NCBI GenBank assembly: GCA_003583745.1
Contig: QXPY01000011.1
Location: 124,001 to 188,000 of the forward strand
Direction of reading: 5' to 3'
Source of the DNA: Rhodocyclales bacterium GT-UBC
GTDB taxonomy: Bacteria; Pseudomonadota; Gammaproteobacteria; Burkholderiales; Rhodocyclaceae
Length of the DNA stretch: 64,000 nucleotides
Below, piece after piece: positions 32,313 to 40,596 of this stretch. The translations under genes and the position numbers were made by a program. The notes beneath the pieces were generated by a model, which saw only the letters and a program-made list of their open reading frames with translations, did not search any database and had not been told where the DNA came from. Within the stretch, counting starts at the first letter, position 1; each line of letters opens with the position of its first letter.

Positions 32313-33503
32313 ATGGCCTTTCAGATGCCCTTTGGGCAGCGGATTCCGCGCGGAATCTGGGTGCTCGGTTTCGTCAGCATGTTGATGGATATTTCCTCGG
32401 AAATGATCCACAGCCTCTTGCCCCTGTTCATGGTCACGACGCTCGGTGCGAGTGCGGTGATGGTCGGCCTGATCGAAGGTTTGGCCGAAGCCACCGCCCT
32501 GATCGTCAAGGTGTTCTCCGGCGTGCTGAGCGATTACCTGGGCAAGCGCAAGGGCCTCGCCGTCTTCGGCTACGCCCTCGGGGCGCTCAGCAAGCCGTTG
32601 TTCGCCCTGGCTCCGACCGCCGGTATCGTGCTTGGTGCCCGCTTGCTCGACCGGATCGGCAAGGGCGTGCGCGGTGCGCCGCGCGATGCGCTGGTTGCCG
32701 ACCTGGCGCCGGAAAATTTGCGCGGTGCGGCTTTCGGGCTGCGCCAGTCGCTCGATACCGTGGGTGCTTTTCTCGGGCCCTTGCTGGCGGTTGGCTTGAT
32801 GCTGCTGTGGGCCAACGATTTTCGGGCCGTCTTCTGGGTGGCGGTGCTGCCCGGCTGGCTGGCCGTCATGCTCTTGTTGTTCGGCATCCGCGAACCGGCG
32901 CCCCACGCCCGGGCGCAGCGGCTCAACCCGATCAGCCGGGCCAATCTTGCCCGGCTGGGGGCGCGCTACTGGTGGGTGGTTGGTGTCGGCGCGGTCTTTA
33001 CCCTGGCTCGCTTCAGCGAAGCCTTCCTGGTCCTGCGCGCCGAGCAGAGCGGCATGGCGCTGGCGCTGGTGCCCCTGGTCATGGTGGCGATGAACCTGAT
33101 CTACGCGGCGTCGGCCTATCCGTTCGGCAAGCTGGCCGACCGGATGAGCCATGGCCGGCTGCTGATGTGGGGCATGTTGCTCCTGGTCCTGGCCGATCTG
33201 GTGCTGGCGGCGAGCAGCCACTGGCTGGTCGTCCTGCTTGGCGTCGGGCTGTGGGGCGTGCATATGGGCATGACGCAAGGGCTGCTGGCGACGATGGTGG
33301 CCGATGTGGCGCCGGCCGACTTGCGTGGTACGGCCTATGGTTTCTTCAACCTGATGAGCGGCGTCGCGATGCTGGTTGCCAGCATCCTGGCCGGCCTGCT
33401 CTGGGACCGGTTGGGCGCCGCCTTTACCTTTTATGCCGGTGCCGCCTTTTCGTTGCTGACCCTGTTCGTGCTCGGGCTGCGCCATTGGCGGCAGCCCGGA
33501 TAG
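32313..33503 (+). CDS. Major facilitator superfamily transporter
   Basis: 396 residues, strongly hydrophobic with about 12 membrane helices. The loop 2-3 motif DYLGKRKGLAVFGY and RIGKGVRGAPRDALVAD after helix 4 are typical MFS signatures. The substrate is not deducible; the latter motif occurs in a group of uncharacterised proton-driven carriers. A second long reading frame over the same bases is a compositional shadow. The gene is convergent with finR, 6 bp away, with no clear terminator between. Confidence 0.85.
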   Translation: MAFQMPFGQRIPRGIWVLGFVSMLMDISSEMIHSLLPLFMVTTLGASAVMVGLIEGLAEATALIVKVFSGVLSDYLGKRKGLAVFGYALGALSKPLFALAPTAGIVLGARLLDRIGKGVRGAPRDALVADLAPENLRGAAFGLRQSLDTVGAFLGPLLAVGLMLLWANDFRAVFWVAVLPGWLAVMLLLFGIREPAPHARAQRLNPISRANLARLGARYWWVVGVGAVFTLARFSEAFLVLRAEQSGMALALVPLVMVAMNLIYAASAYPFGKLADRMSHGRLLMWGMLLLVLADLVLAASSHWLVVLLGVGLWGVHMGMTQGLLATMVADVAPADLRGTAYGFFNLMSGVAMLVASILAGLLWDRLGAAFTFYAGAAFSLLTLFVLGLRHWRQPG

Positions 33504-33509
33504 TACCGG

Positions 33510-34433
33510 TCAGGCAATGAACGGCAGTTGCAGGGTGTCGGTGCCTTCGGCCGGACCGCTCATTTCGCGGCAGAGGGCGAGAAAGGCGCGGGTGGCCGGG
33601 CTGACGTGGCGCTGGCGGTGGCGGGCGAAGTAGAAACGCCGGCCAAGCTTGAATTGCGGCGTGGCGATCTCGACCAGGCTGCCGCGTCGAAAGGCTTCGC
33701 GCAACGATAGGCGGGACAGGCAGCCGATGCCCAGCCCGGATTCGACGGCGCGCTTGATGGCTTCTGTGTGTTCGAGTTCGAGCTGGATGTCGAGGCCGGG
33801 CAGGGCTTGGCCGATAATCCGGTCGAACAGCGCGCGGGTGCCGGAGCCTTGCTCGCGGACGATCCATTTTTGCTGGCGCAGGCTGTCGTTGTCGGCCGCT
33901 TTCCGTTTGGCGAGCGCGTGTTGTGGCGCACAGAAGACGACCAGTTCGTCGTTCAGCCAGGGCTCGAGGAGGAGATCCGGATTGTTCGCCTCGCCCTCGA
34001 TCAACCCGATGTCGAGTTCGAAACGCAGCAACTGCTCGACGATGCTGTGGGTATTGGCCACGTGCAGGCGGGTGCGCGAGGCCGGGTGACGCTGCAGGTG
34101 TTCGGCGACGATCAGCGTCGCCAGATAGTTGCCGATGGTCAAGGTGGCGCCGACCGCCAGCGGGCCGAGCGTGCCGCCGGCCAGGTAGCTTTCGATATCG
34201 CTGCCGCGGGCCAGCAATTCCTCGGCTTGCGGTAGCAGGCCGCGGCCGGTGGCGTTCAGATGCAGTGACTTGCCGATGCGGTCGAACAGCGGGCAGTCGA
34301 ATTGCCGCTCCAGTTCGACCAGGGCGCTGCTGGCCGCCGATTGCGACATCGATAAGGTTTCGGCGGCGCGCGAGACATTTTCGCTACGCGCGATGGCGGC
34401 AAAGACTTCGAGCTGGCGCAAAGTGATTTTCAT
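33510..34433 (-). CDS. finR: LysR-family regulator, FinR-like
   Basis: 307 residues. The N-terminal winged helix reads LRQLEVFAAIARSENVSRAAETLSMSQ, followed by SAASSALVELERQFDCPLFDR; the remainder is a LysR co-inducer domain. It is divergent from fpr, and in Pseudomonas the divergent LysR protein FinR is needed for superoxide-responsive induction of fpr. Both the sequence of the first 50 residues and the arrangement match that protein as I recall it. It probably also represses itself. Confidence 0.78.
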   Translation of the reverse strand: MKITLRQLEVFAAIARSENVSRAAETLSMSQSAASSALVELERQFDCPLFDRIGKSLHLNATGRGLLPQAEELLARGSDIESYLAGGTLGPLAVGATLTIGNYLATLIVAEHLQRHPASRTRLHVANTHSIVEQLLRFELDIGLIEGEANNPDLLLEPWLNDELVVFCAPQHALAKRKAADNDSLRQQKWIVREQGSGTRALFDRIIGQALPGLDIQLELEHTEAIKRAVESGLGIGCLSRLSLREAFRRGSLVEIATPQFKLGRRFYFARHRQRHVSPATRAFLALCREMSGPAEGTDTLQLPFIA

Positions 34434-34445
34434 ATCAATTAAATC

Positions 34446-34507
34446 GATAACGTTTAGCGAAATTATCCGCTTTTATAAGTAAGGCGTGAAGCCTATGATT
34501 CGCTTCA
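34446..34507. promoter_or_regulatory. finR/fpr divergent control region
   Basis: Two dyads lie in the 96-bp gap: GATAA-N12-TTATC (34446-34467) and TGAAGC-N9-GCTTCA (34487-34507). The second encloses TATGAT (34494-34499), a likely fpr -10, with only a poor -35 (TTTTAT, 17 bp upstream). A weak -35 with an upstream dyad fits activation by a LysR protein. Confidence 0.45.
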
Positions 34508-34529
34508 TAAACTTCAACGGATGCTGATC

Positions 34530-35306
34530 ATGAGCTCACTTGCGACAGAAAAAATCATTTCGGTGCATCACTGGAACGACACGCTGTTTTCCTTCAAGAC
34601 GACGCGCGACCCCGGTCTGCGCTTCATCAACGGGCAATTTGTCATGATCGGCCTGGAGGTTGACGGCCGGCCGCTGACCCGGGCTTACAGCATCGCCAGC
34701 GCCAACCACGAAGAACACCTGGAATTTTTCAGCATCAAGGTCCAGAACGGTCCGCTCACCTCACGCCTGCAGCATCTGCAGCCGGGCGACCCGATCATCG
34801 TCAGCCGCAAGCCCACCGGAACGCTGGTGCTGCGCGACCTGAAACCGGGCAAGCGCCTGTTCATGTTCGCCACCGGTACCGGTCTGGCACCCTTCATGAG
34901 CCTGATTCACGATCCGGAAACCTACGAGAATTTCGACAAGATCGTCCTCATCCATGGCGTCCGCTGGACCAACGAACTGGCCTATCACGACTACATCACC
35001 GAAGAGCTGGTCAAGCACGAGTTTTTTGGCGACTGGGCGCGCGACAAGCTGGTCTATTACCCGACCGTGACGCGCGAACCCTTCCGCAACGAAGGTCGGC
35101 TGACCGACCTGATCGAATCCGGCAAGCTGTTCGCCGACATCGGCCAGCCGCCGCTCGATCCTGCAACCGACCGCGCCATGATCTGCGGCAGCCCGGCCAT
35201 GCTGGCCGATACCGCTGCCATGCTCGATGCTCGTGGTTTCGAGATCTCGCCGCACATCGGCGTGGCTGGCGATTATGTGATCGAACGCGCCTTCGTCGAA
35301 AAGTAA
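34530..35306 (+). CDS. fpr: Ferredoxin/flavodoxin-NADP+ reductase
   Basis: 258 residues from the second ATG (34530), which gives the usual MSSLATEKIISVHHWN start. The FAD motif is RAYSIAS, the NADP motif GTGLAPFMSL, then TREPFRNEGRLTDLI and CGSPAML, ending AFVEK as in subclass IA bacterial reductases. It moves electrons between NADPH and ferredoxin or flavodoxin, supporting Fe-S repair and oxidative-stress defence. It is divergent from its presumed regulator finR. Confidence 0.95.
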   Translation: MSSLATEKIISVHHWNDTLFSFKTTRDPGLRFINGQFVMIGLEVDGRPLTRAYSIASANHEEHLEFFSIKVQNGPLTSRLQHLQPGDPIIVSRKPTGTLVLRDLKPGKRLFMFATGTGLAPFMSLIHDPETYENFDKIVLIHGVRWTNELAYHDYITEELVKHEFFGDWARDKLVYYPTVTREPFRNEGRLTDLIESGKLFADIGQPPLDPATDRAMICGSPAMLADTAAMLDARGFEISPHIGVAGDYVIERAFVEK

Positions 35307-35336
35307 GCGGCAGCGGACCTTGTCGTCCGCCAATTG

Positions 35337-35373
35337 AAAAGCCCGCGCAGTTCGCACTGCGCGGGCTTTTTTT
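35337..35373. terminator. Bidirectional terminator between fpr and the 2HCT transporter
   Basis: AAAAGCCCGCGCAG and CTGCGCGGGCTTTT form a perfect 14-bp stem with a TTCGCA loop and flanking A and T runs, so it can stop both convergent transcripts. Confidence 0.93.
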
Positions 35374-35391
35374 GGGCTGGAGGGTTGTCGT

Positions 35392-36774
35392 TCAGCCGAA
35401 GAACTTGATCGCAAAAACGCCGAGTACGACCATGAAGGCACCGCCAATGCGGGTGGAAATTTGGGCGAAGGGGATCAGGCCCATCCGGTTGCAGGCGGAA
35501 AGAATGGCGACGTCGCCGGTGCCGCCCAGGCCGCTGTGGCAGGCGGTGACGGCAGCTGATTCAACCGGATACATGTTGAGCACGCGACCGATGAACCAGC
35601 CCGATACCACCAGCGAGGTCACCGATGCCGCGCAGACGCAGAAGTAGCCGAAGGTGAAGGCGCTGGCGAGGTCGTTCCAGGGAACATAGAGCACACCCAG
35701 GCCAACCAGCAGTGGATAGGTCAGATTGCCGGCAATGAACTTGTACATCTGGGCGGCGCCCAGTTCCATGCGTTCTGGAACGATACGCAGGACCTTGGCG
35801 AGCGCGGCGCCGAGAATCATCAGGATGGGACCGGGGATGCCGGTGTAGGGGGCGAGCAGGCCGCCGAGAATCCAGAAGCCGCAGGCCATCAGCATGCCGC
35901 AGCCCATCAGTGGCAGTTCGATGGCTTTGACCTCGCCCATTTCCTTGAGCAATTCATTGTCGTTACCGCTACGCACCAGCAGGCCCTTGCCGCTGTATTG
36001 CTCGTATTTGCGCCCAATCCGGTCAAGCGCGCCGGCGAGCACGATGGCAACGACGTTGCCGATCAGTGCAGCGGGAATCAGCATTGCAATCAGGTCTCCC
36101 TGTGTTTTGCCGAGCACACCGAGTTCGGCATAGCCGGCCGAGAGCGGCAAGATGCCTTCGCCGATGCCGCCACCCATGATCGGTACCAGGATGAAAAAGA
36201 AGGTGCGGTAGGGCGTGTAGCCAAATAGGAGCCCGACTGCGATACCAACAGCGGTTGCCGCAATGGTGCCGACCAGCAGTGGCACGAACATGCGCAGGAA
36301 GCCCTGGATCAGCACCTTGCGGTTCATGCCGAGCATGCTGCCGCTGACCAGGCAGGAGATGTAGAAGTAGAGGAAGTTCGAAGTCTTCATCACCGCCACC
36401 GTGGCGGCATTCATGGCCGGGTTGTACAGGCCGTAGGCAAGCATGGCGGAAGGGACGAACAGAGCGAGGATCGCCGGGCCGCCGATGTCCTTGAGGACGG
36501 GAATGCGTGCCCCGATTTCGGCGAGCAGCCAACCCATCACCATGATGACGGCGAAGCCACCCAGCATGTCGGCGGGGAGGGCGGAGACGATGTTGGCGCC
36601 TTTCTTGACCTCGACCAGCGAGGCACCATAAACGATGGCTGCGATCACCAGATAGGCGGGCAAGGGCAGGATGCCGATTTTGAAATTCATCAAGCGGGTA
36701 AATAGGCCGTTTTTCGCGGCCGGGAACGGACTGTCCAAAGCGATACCGTTGGCCAGTTCTGAATAAGCACTCAC
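35392..36774 (-). CDS. 2-hydroxycarboxylate:Na+ symporter (CitS/MaeN/CimH family)
   Basis: 460 residues from the GTG at 36774, chosen because GGAGGGG lies 6 bp upstream. About 11-12 hydrophobic segments are seen. The two re-entrant loop motifs characteristic of the 2HCT family are visible as GGGIGEGILPLS and CHSGLGGTGDVAILSA (GGxG type). Family members take up citrate, malate or lactate, sometimes in exchange. The choice among citrate and malate cannot be made from sequence. The gene lies just downstream of a two-component system with a DctB-like sensor, on the same strand. Confidence 0.88.
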   Translation of the reverse strand: MSAYSELANGIALDSPFPAAKNGLFTRLMNFKIGILPLPAYLVIAAIVYGASLVEVKKGANIVSALPADMLGGFAVIMVMGWLLAEIGARIPVLKDIGGPAILALFVPSAMLAYGLYNPAMNAATVAVMKTSNFLYFYISCLVSGSMLGMNRKVLIQGFLRMFVPLLVGTIAATAVGIAVGLLFGYTPYRTFFFILVPIMGGGIGEGILPLSAGYAELGVLGKTQGDLIAMLIPAALIGNVVAIVLAGALDRIGRKYEQYSGKGLLVRSGNDNELLKEMGEVKAIELPLMGCGMLMACGFWILGGLLAPYTGIPGPILMILGAALAKVLRIVPERMELGAAQMYKFIAGNLTYPLLVGLGVLYVPWNDLASAFTFGYFCVCAASVTSLVVSGWFIGRVLNMYPVESAAVTACHSGLGGTGDVAILSACNRMGLIPFAQISTRIGGAFMVVLGVFAIKFFG

Positions 36775-37084
36775 GTGAGTCCCCTCCAAAAAATAATGCA
36801 GCTGTCTCGAATGAGCCGTTCAGGTCAGGCCTGCCGGTCACGTTTCATTGCATGGAATCGACTTCTAATTCGCCAGGTACTGCCTTGATTTTCTCTGCTG
36901 CAGGCGGGGTGGTGTGCAGGTCACCCTTGTTCGGGGGGGCAATGCGTACAGGTCGATTTCCGGGCGGGGAAATCATAGTTAAAGGGTGAAAATATGCGAC
37001 TCCCCAGTCGAGTAGTCAGCCTTCGGGGCGCCGATCTGCAAGGCGGGCGGAAACAGCTAGCTTTGGGGAGGGGACGGCGTCCGT
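36775..37084. other. 310-bp leader between response regulator and transporter
   Basis: No gene is seen. The region holds the strong GGAGGGG ribosome site of the transporter (36781-36787, minus strand) and a small hairpin, GATTTCC/GGAAATC, at 36955-36974. No consensus promoter or sigma-54 element is evident, but the length suggests that the transporter has its own regulated promoter here. Confidence 0.5.
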
Positions 37085-37723
37085 TCAGGCTTTGGGGCGC
37101 GACTGGATCGCTGCTGCCTGGGTCCGGTTTTGCGTACCGAGGATACGAAGAATGTTCTTCATGTGGTACTTCACGTTTTCTTCCGAGCAGCCGATGATTT
37201 TCGAAATTTCCCAGTTGGTCTTGCCTTGCTTGACCCATTCGAAAATTTCGCGCTGTCGGTCGGTCATTACTGCCACCAGGTTGGCTTCCGGATCGCCTGC
37301 TGCGTTTGGGGTGGCAGATGTCGCCGAAGTAGCCAGGATAACGTCCTTGTATTTCAGGTGGTTACGGACGCGGGCCTTGACGATGTCTGCATTGATCGGT
37401 TTCGTGATGTAGTCGAGTGCGCCGCTTTCCAAGCCGCGCACTTCCTGCGCCGTCGAGCCCAGAGCGGTAACAAAAATCACCGGGATGGTCGCGCTGCGTG
37501 CATCGTTTTGTAGTCGTACGCAGACCTCGTAGCCATCCATGCCAGGCATCATCACATCGAGCAGGATAAGGTCGGGCTGGTGGGCCTGGGCGAGACGGAT
37601 GCCTTCTTCGCCGCTGGTCGCAAAGATGATCTCGTAATCATTCTTTAACGCATCCGAGAGGATCTTGATGTTGACGGGTTCGTCATCGATGAGCAAGACC
37701 GAGTTCGATTTGGCTGCAGGCAT
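37085..37723 (-). CDS. Two-component response regulator, LuxR/NarL type
   Basis: 212 residues from the ATG 4 bp after the kinase stop; a longer start would run into the kinase. The receiver has acidic DDE residues (13-15), phospho-acceptor D56 in LLDVMMPG and the switch Lys in YITKP. An Ala/Thr-rich linker leads to a C-terminal LuxR HTH (MTDRQREIFEWVKQGKTNWE, then SEENVKYHMKNIL). It is transcribed after the hybrid kinase and ahead of the transporter, its most likely target. Confidence 0.88.
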   Translation of the reverse strand: MPAAKSNSVLLIDDEPVNIKILSDALKNDYEIIFATSGEEGIRLAQAHQPDLILLDVMMPGMDGYEVCVRLQNDARSATIPVIFVTALGSTAQEVRGLESGALDYITKPINADIVKARVRNHLKYKDVILATSATSATPNAAGDPEANLVAVMTDRQREIFEWVKQGKTNWEISKIIGCSEENVKYHMKNILRILGTQNRTQAAAIQSRPKA

Positions 37724-37727
37724 GGTG

Positions 37728-40298
37728 TCAATTGCTGGCGGAAGATCGCTCGTTGTGCAATCGGGCGACAAGTTGGACAAGGATATCCCGTGCCCGGCGG
37801 TAGTCCAAGCGATCGATGGCTTGCTCGAGTCTGGTCAGCTCAATCTCGTAGCCGGCGTTTTGCAAGGCGCACCCCAATGCTTCAGCCTGTTCCTCGGCGT
37901 GGATGTTATTGCTGGCGAGCGATGCATCGAGTCCGTCGGTCAAGCGCAGCAAATTGCTCAGGTCGAGTTGTCCGATGGCATTCCTGGCTGGCACAGAAGG
38001 AGGGCGTGGCTGCGGGGGGCTGGCCAGTGCTTCGCGCAGGGCGGTCAACAAGGCGGCGGCGTCGACCGGTTTTGCGACGAGGGCATCGGCGCCGATTGCG
38101 TTGGCAGGATGCATGGCGTCGTCGCCGCTGCGCGATATCAGCATGACGATTTTGGGCGGCGGGGTCGAGTCGCGCCTGGCACGAATGTGTTGTGCTATCT
38201 CTATGCCATCGGGCGAGGGCATCCGGCTGTCCAGGAGCAGCAGGTCGAATGTCTCTGTCGGGTCAGCCAGCGCGGCGAGGGCGGCGTGACCCGAATCGCG
38301 GCAGCTGACTCGAGCCGACCAGCCGTGGAGAATGCAGGTCAGGTGGTCGCGCTGGTTGGCGTTGTCGTCAACGACCAGCACCCGAAGGCCGGCCAGGTTG
38401 GGGGCTTCATCGGCGGTGGCGGCGCCGTCTCGACCGAGTGCGAAGTCGAGGCTGAAACTGAATGTGCTACCTGTCCCCGGGTGGCTGACGACATCGATTT
38501 TTCCGCCCATCGCGCCGATCAGTGTCTGGCTGATGACCAAGCCAAGGCCGCTGCCGCCGAATCGTCGCGTGGTTGATTGGTCGGCTTGGCTGAAAGGCTG
38601 GAACAAGCGTGACAGTTCGACTTCCGAGATGCCGATGCCGGTGTCGCGAATGCTGAAATGCAGGGTGGTACGTTCCGGCCCGAGTTTCAGTTTGTCGACG
38701 CGAACCACGATTTCGCCGTGATCGGTGAATTTGATGGCGTTGCCGATCAGGTTGAGCAGGACCTGGCCTAGACGAAGGGGGTCGCCCAGCAATTCGCTGG
38801 GAATCGTTCGATCAATCCGGAGGATCAGTTCCAGGCCCTTGCTTTCGGCGCTCATTGCAAGGATGGCGGTAAGCTGGGAGAAGGTGGCGTGGAGGTCGAA
38901 GGGAATGTTTTCGAGATGCAGTTTGCCGGCTTCAATCTTGGAGTAGTCGAGAATATTGTTGAGTACGCCGAGGAGGGTCGTCGCGGCGCCGTCGACGCTG
39001 GTCAGATAACTGCGCTGTCTGGCGTTTAACTCGGTTTTCAGGACAACGCCGGTCAGGCCCAGGATGGCGTTCATCGGGGTCCGGATTTCGTGGCTCATGC
39101 TGGCCAGGAAGGCAGACTTGGCTTGGTTGGCGGTGTCGGCTTCAAGCTTTGCCCGCTCAAGCTCGGACACGGTCAGTGTCAGTTGGGTGCTTTGTTGCAG
39201 CAGGCTGGCGTTCAGAACTTCGAGTTCGTCGTGCTTGGCGGCCAAGGCTTGGTGCGCCTGTTCGAGGGCCGATTGTGCCGCTTCCTTTTCCTTTTTTCGC
39301 TTCCTGGCTTGCTGCAGGTACATGATCAGCAAAATGGTGAAGGTTGAGCCGGCCATCATCATGCCGGCAGTTTGTCTGGCCTGCGTTTCGATTTCGTTGA
39401 GGGACGAGAACACGCTGGCCTCCCATTTGACGCCCTGCAACTTGCCGGTGCTGACCAGATAGCGGCCACCACCGTGATGTTCGTCTACCCGGACGATGCG
39501 GTCACCGTCATCGAAACGAGTCTCGACCATCAGGCGCAGGGGCGGGCGCAGGCGGGAGCCGTATTGTCGAGTTTGTTCAAGTTGCCGGATGGTTGCTTCA
39601 TCAAGCGGTTGCAGACTGCGATACTTCCAGTCGCGGCGAGAACTCAGGAAGATGATGCCGTGTTCGTCAGTGACCAGGGTGACGTCGTCGCTGGGTTCCC
39701 AGCCAGCATCGAGGTCGCCCAGGTCCACCTTGACCGCGATCGCACCGAGGAGCTTGTTGTCGGCACGGATCGAGTGGGAAAGGTAGTAGCCGGCATGTTG
39801 ACTGACCGTTCCAACCGCAAAGAAGCGTCCGCTGGCGTGATCGATTGCATCGCGAAAGTAGGGACGGAACAGGTAGTTGTTGCCCAGGAAGTTGACCGGC
39901 TCCTGCCAGTTGCTACTGCCTATCGTCAAGCCACGGCTGTCCATTACGTAGATGGCTTCGGTTCTTGCCGTCCGGTTCAAGCCTTCTAGAAAGGCATTGA
40001 GTTTGCGGATCTTGGCAGAGTCATTCGGGTGTTCCAGTGCATCGATGGCAATTGGATGATTCGAGGTGACGTCGGGCAAGTAGTCGTACTTGTCCATCGG
40101 CGTAAAAAAGCTCTTCCTGAATCCTTCGAGGCGATTGGCGGCGCTGTTCTTGAGTAATGCGATGCCCGATTGCCGGCTGTATTCGTGGGCAATATAGCCG
40201 ACCGCAAATAGCAGGGCGAACAAAGCGAGTATGTTGCGCGCGCCTTTGATGATCGGATTTAGTTTGTTTGCTGGGGGGGCGGTAGCAGTTGTCGGCAC
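37728..40298 (-). CDS. Hybrid sensor histidine kinase with DctB-like periplasmic sensor
   Basis: 856 residues. A membrane helix at ~18-38 and another at ~310-330 frame a large periplasmic tandem PAS (double Cache) domain. Its NYLFRPYFRDAI and GYYLSHSIR segments resemble the dicarboxylate sensor DctB. A coiled coil follows, then HisKA (SMSHEIRTPMNAIL, His ~403), HATPase (NAIKFTDHG, DTGIGIS, GGSGLGLVIS) and a receiver (LLLLDSRMP, Asp ~688). The last ~80 residues are helical but lack a clear Hpt His motif. DctB itself is a simple kinase paired with a sigma-54 activator; this is a hybrid paired with a LuxR-type regulator. Confidence 0.87.
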   Translation of the reverse strand: MPTTATAPPANKLNPIIKGARNILALFALLFAVGYIAHEYSRQSGIALLKNSAANRLEGFRKSFFTPMDKYDYLPDVTSNHPIAIDALEHPNDSAKIRKLNAFLEGLNRTARTEAIYVMDSRGLTIGSSNWQEPVNFLGNNYLFRPYFRDAIDHASGRFFAVGTVSQHAGYYLSHSIRADNKLLGAIAVKVDLGDLDAGWEPSDDVTLVTDEHGIIFLSSRRDWKYRSLQPLDEATIRQLEQTRQYGSRLRPPLRLMVETRFDDGDRIVRVDEHHGGGRYLVSTGKLQGVKWEASVFSSLNEIETQARQTAGMMMAGSTFTILLIMYLQQARKRKKEKEAAQSALEQAHQALAAKHDELEVLNASLLQQSTQLTLTVSELERAKLEADTANQAKSAFLASMSHEIRTPMNAILGLTGVVLKTELNARQRSYLTSVDGAATTLLGVLNNILDYSKIEAGKLHLENIPFDLHATFSQLTAILAMSAESKGLELILRIDRTIPSELLGDPLRLGQVLLNLIGNAIKFTDHGEIVVRVDKLKLGPERTTLHFSIRDTGIGISEVELSRLFQPFSQADQSTTRRFGGSGLGLVISQTLIGAMGGKIDVVSHPGTGSTFSFSLDFALGRDGAATADEAPNLAGLRVLVVDDNANQRDHLTCILHGWSARVSCRDSGHAALAALADPTETFDLLLLDSRMPSPDGIEIAQHIRARRDSTPPPKIVMLISRSGDDAMHPANAIGADALVAKPVDAAALLTALREALASPPQPRPPSVPARNAIGQLDLSNLLRLTDGLDASLASNNIHAEEQAEALGCALQNAGYEIELTRLEQAIDRLDYRRARDILVQLVARLHNERSSASN

Positions 40299-40342
40299 GG
40301 GGTGAGGCTTTACATCTGCGGGATCGAGCGGGCTCGGCGTGC

Positions 40343-40409
40343 AAAAAATAAAGGGTTACGTTAATTTCATCGTTGCCAAGACTGGACGACTTATCTAACG
40401 TAACCCTTT
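40343..40409 (-). terminator. Long inverted repeat ending the tRNA-Val transcript
   Basis: AAAGGGTTACGTTA (40350-40363) and TAACGTAACCCTTT (40396-40409) are perfect 14-bp complements around a 32-nt loop that can itself fold weakly. On the minus strand the stem is followed by A then six T residues, as in an intrinsic terminator. Confidence 0.75.
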
Positions 40410-40427
40410 GCTTTTATGGCTGCGAAA

Positions 40428-40502
40428 TGGTGGGCGGTACTGGGATCGAACCAGTGACCCCTGCCGTGTGAAGGCAGTGCTCTACCGCTGAGCTAACCGC
40501 CC
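40428..40502 (-). tRNA. tRNA-Val (anticodon CAC)
   Basis: A 75-nt cloverleaf on the minus strand: acceptor GGGCGGT/ACCGCCC, D-arm GCTCAGCGGTAGAGC, anticodon stem CTGCC/GGCAG with loop TTCACAC (anticodon CAC, reads GUG), T-loop GGTTCGATCC, and an encoded CCA end. Confidence 0.97.
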
Positions 40503-40596
40503 ATTTCGAGAGGGCCGCATTTAACCACATGTCAGGCGACGGGTCAAACAGGGTCGGCTAGAATAGCAATCCTTGTCTCATTCCGATAGCCCAACC

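Noticed and set aside
32306-33520. Alternative 404-codon frame over the MFS transporter
   Set aside because: It lacks membrane helices and is Gly/Arg/Ala-rich; the other frame has clear MFS motifs.
40573-40596. TTG start giving eight extra residues on GltX
   Set aside because: The ATG at 40597 gives the usual GltX N-terminus; the extra residues do not look like family sequence.
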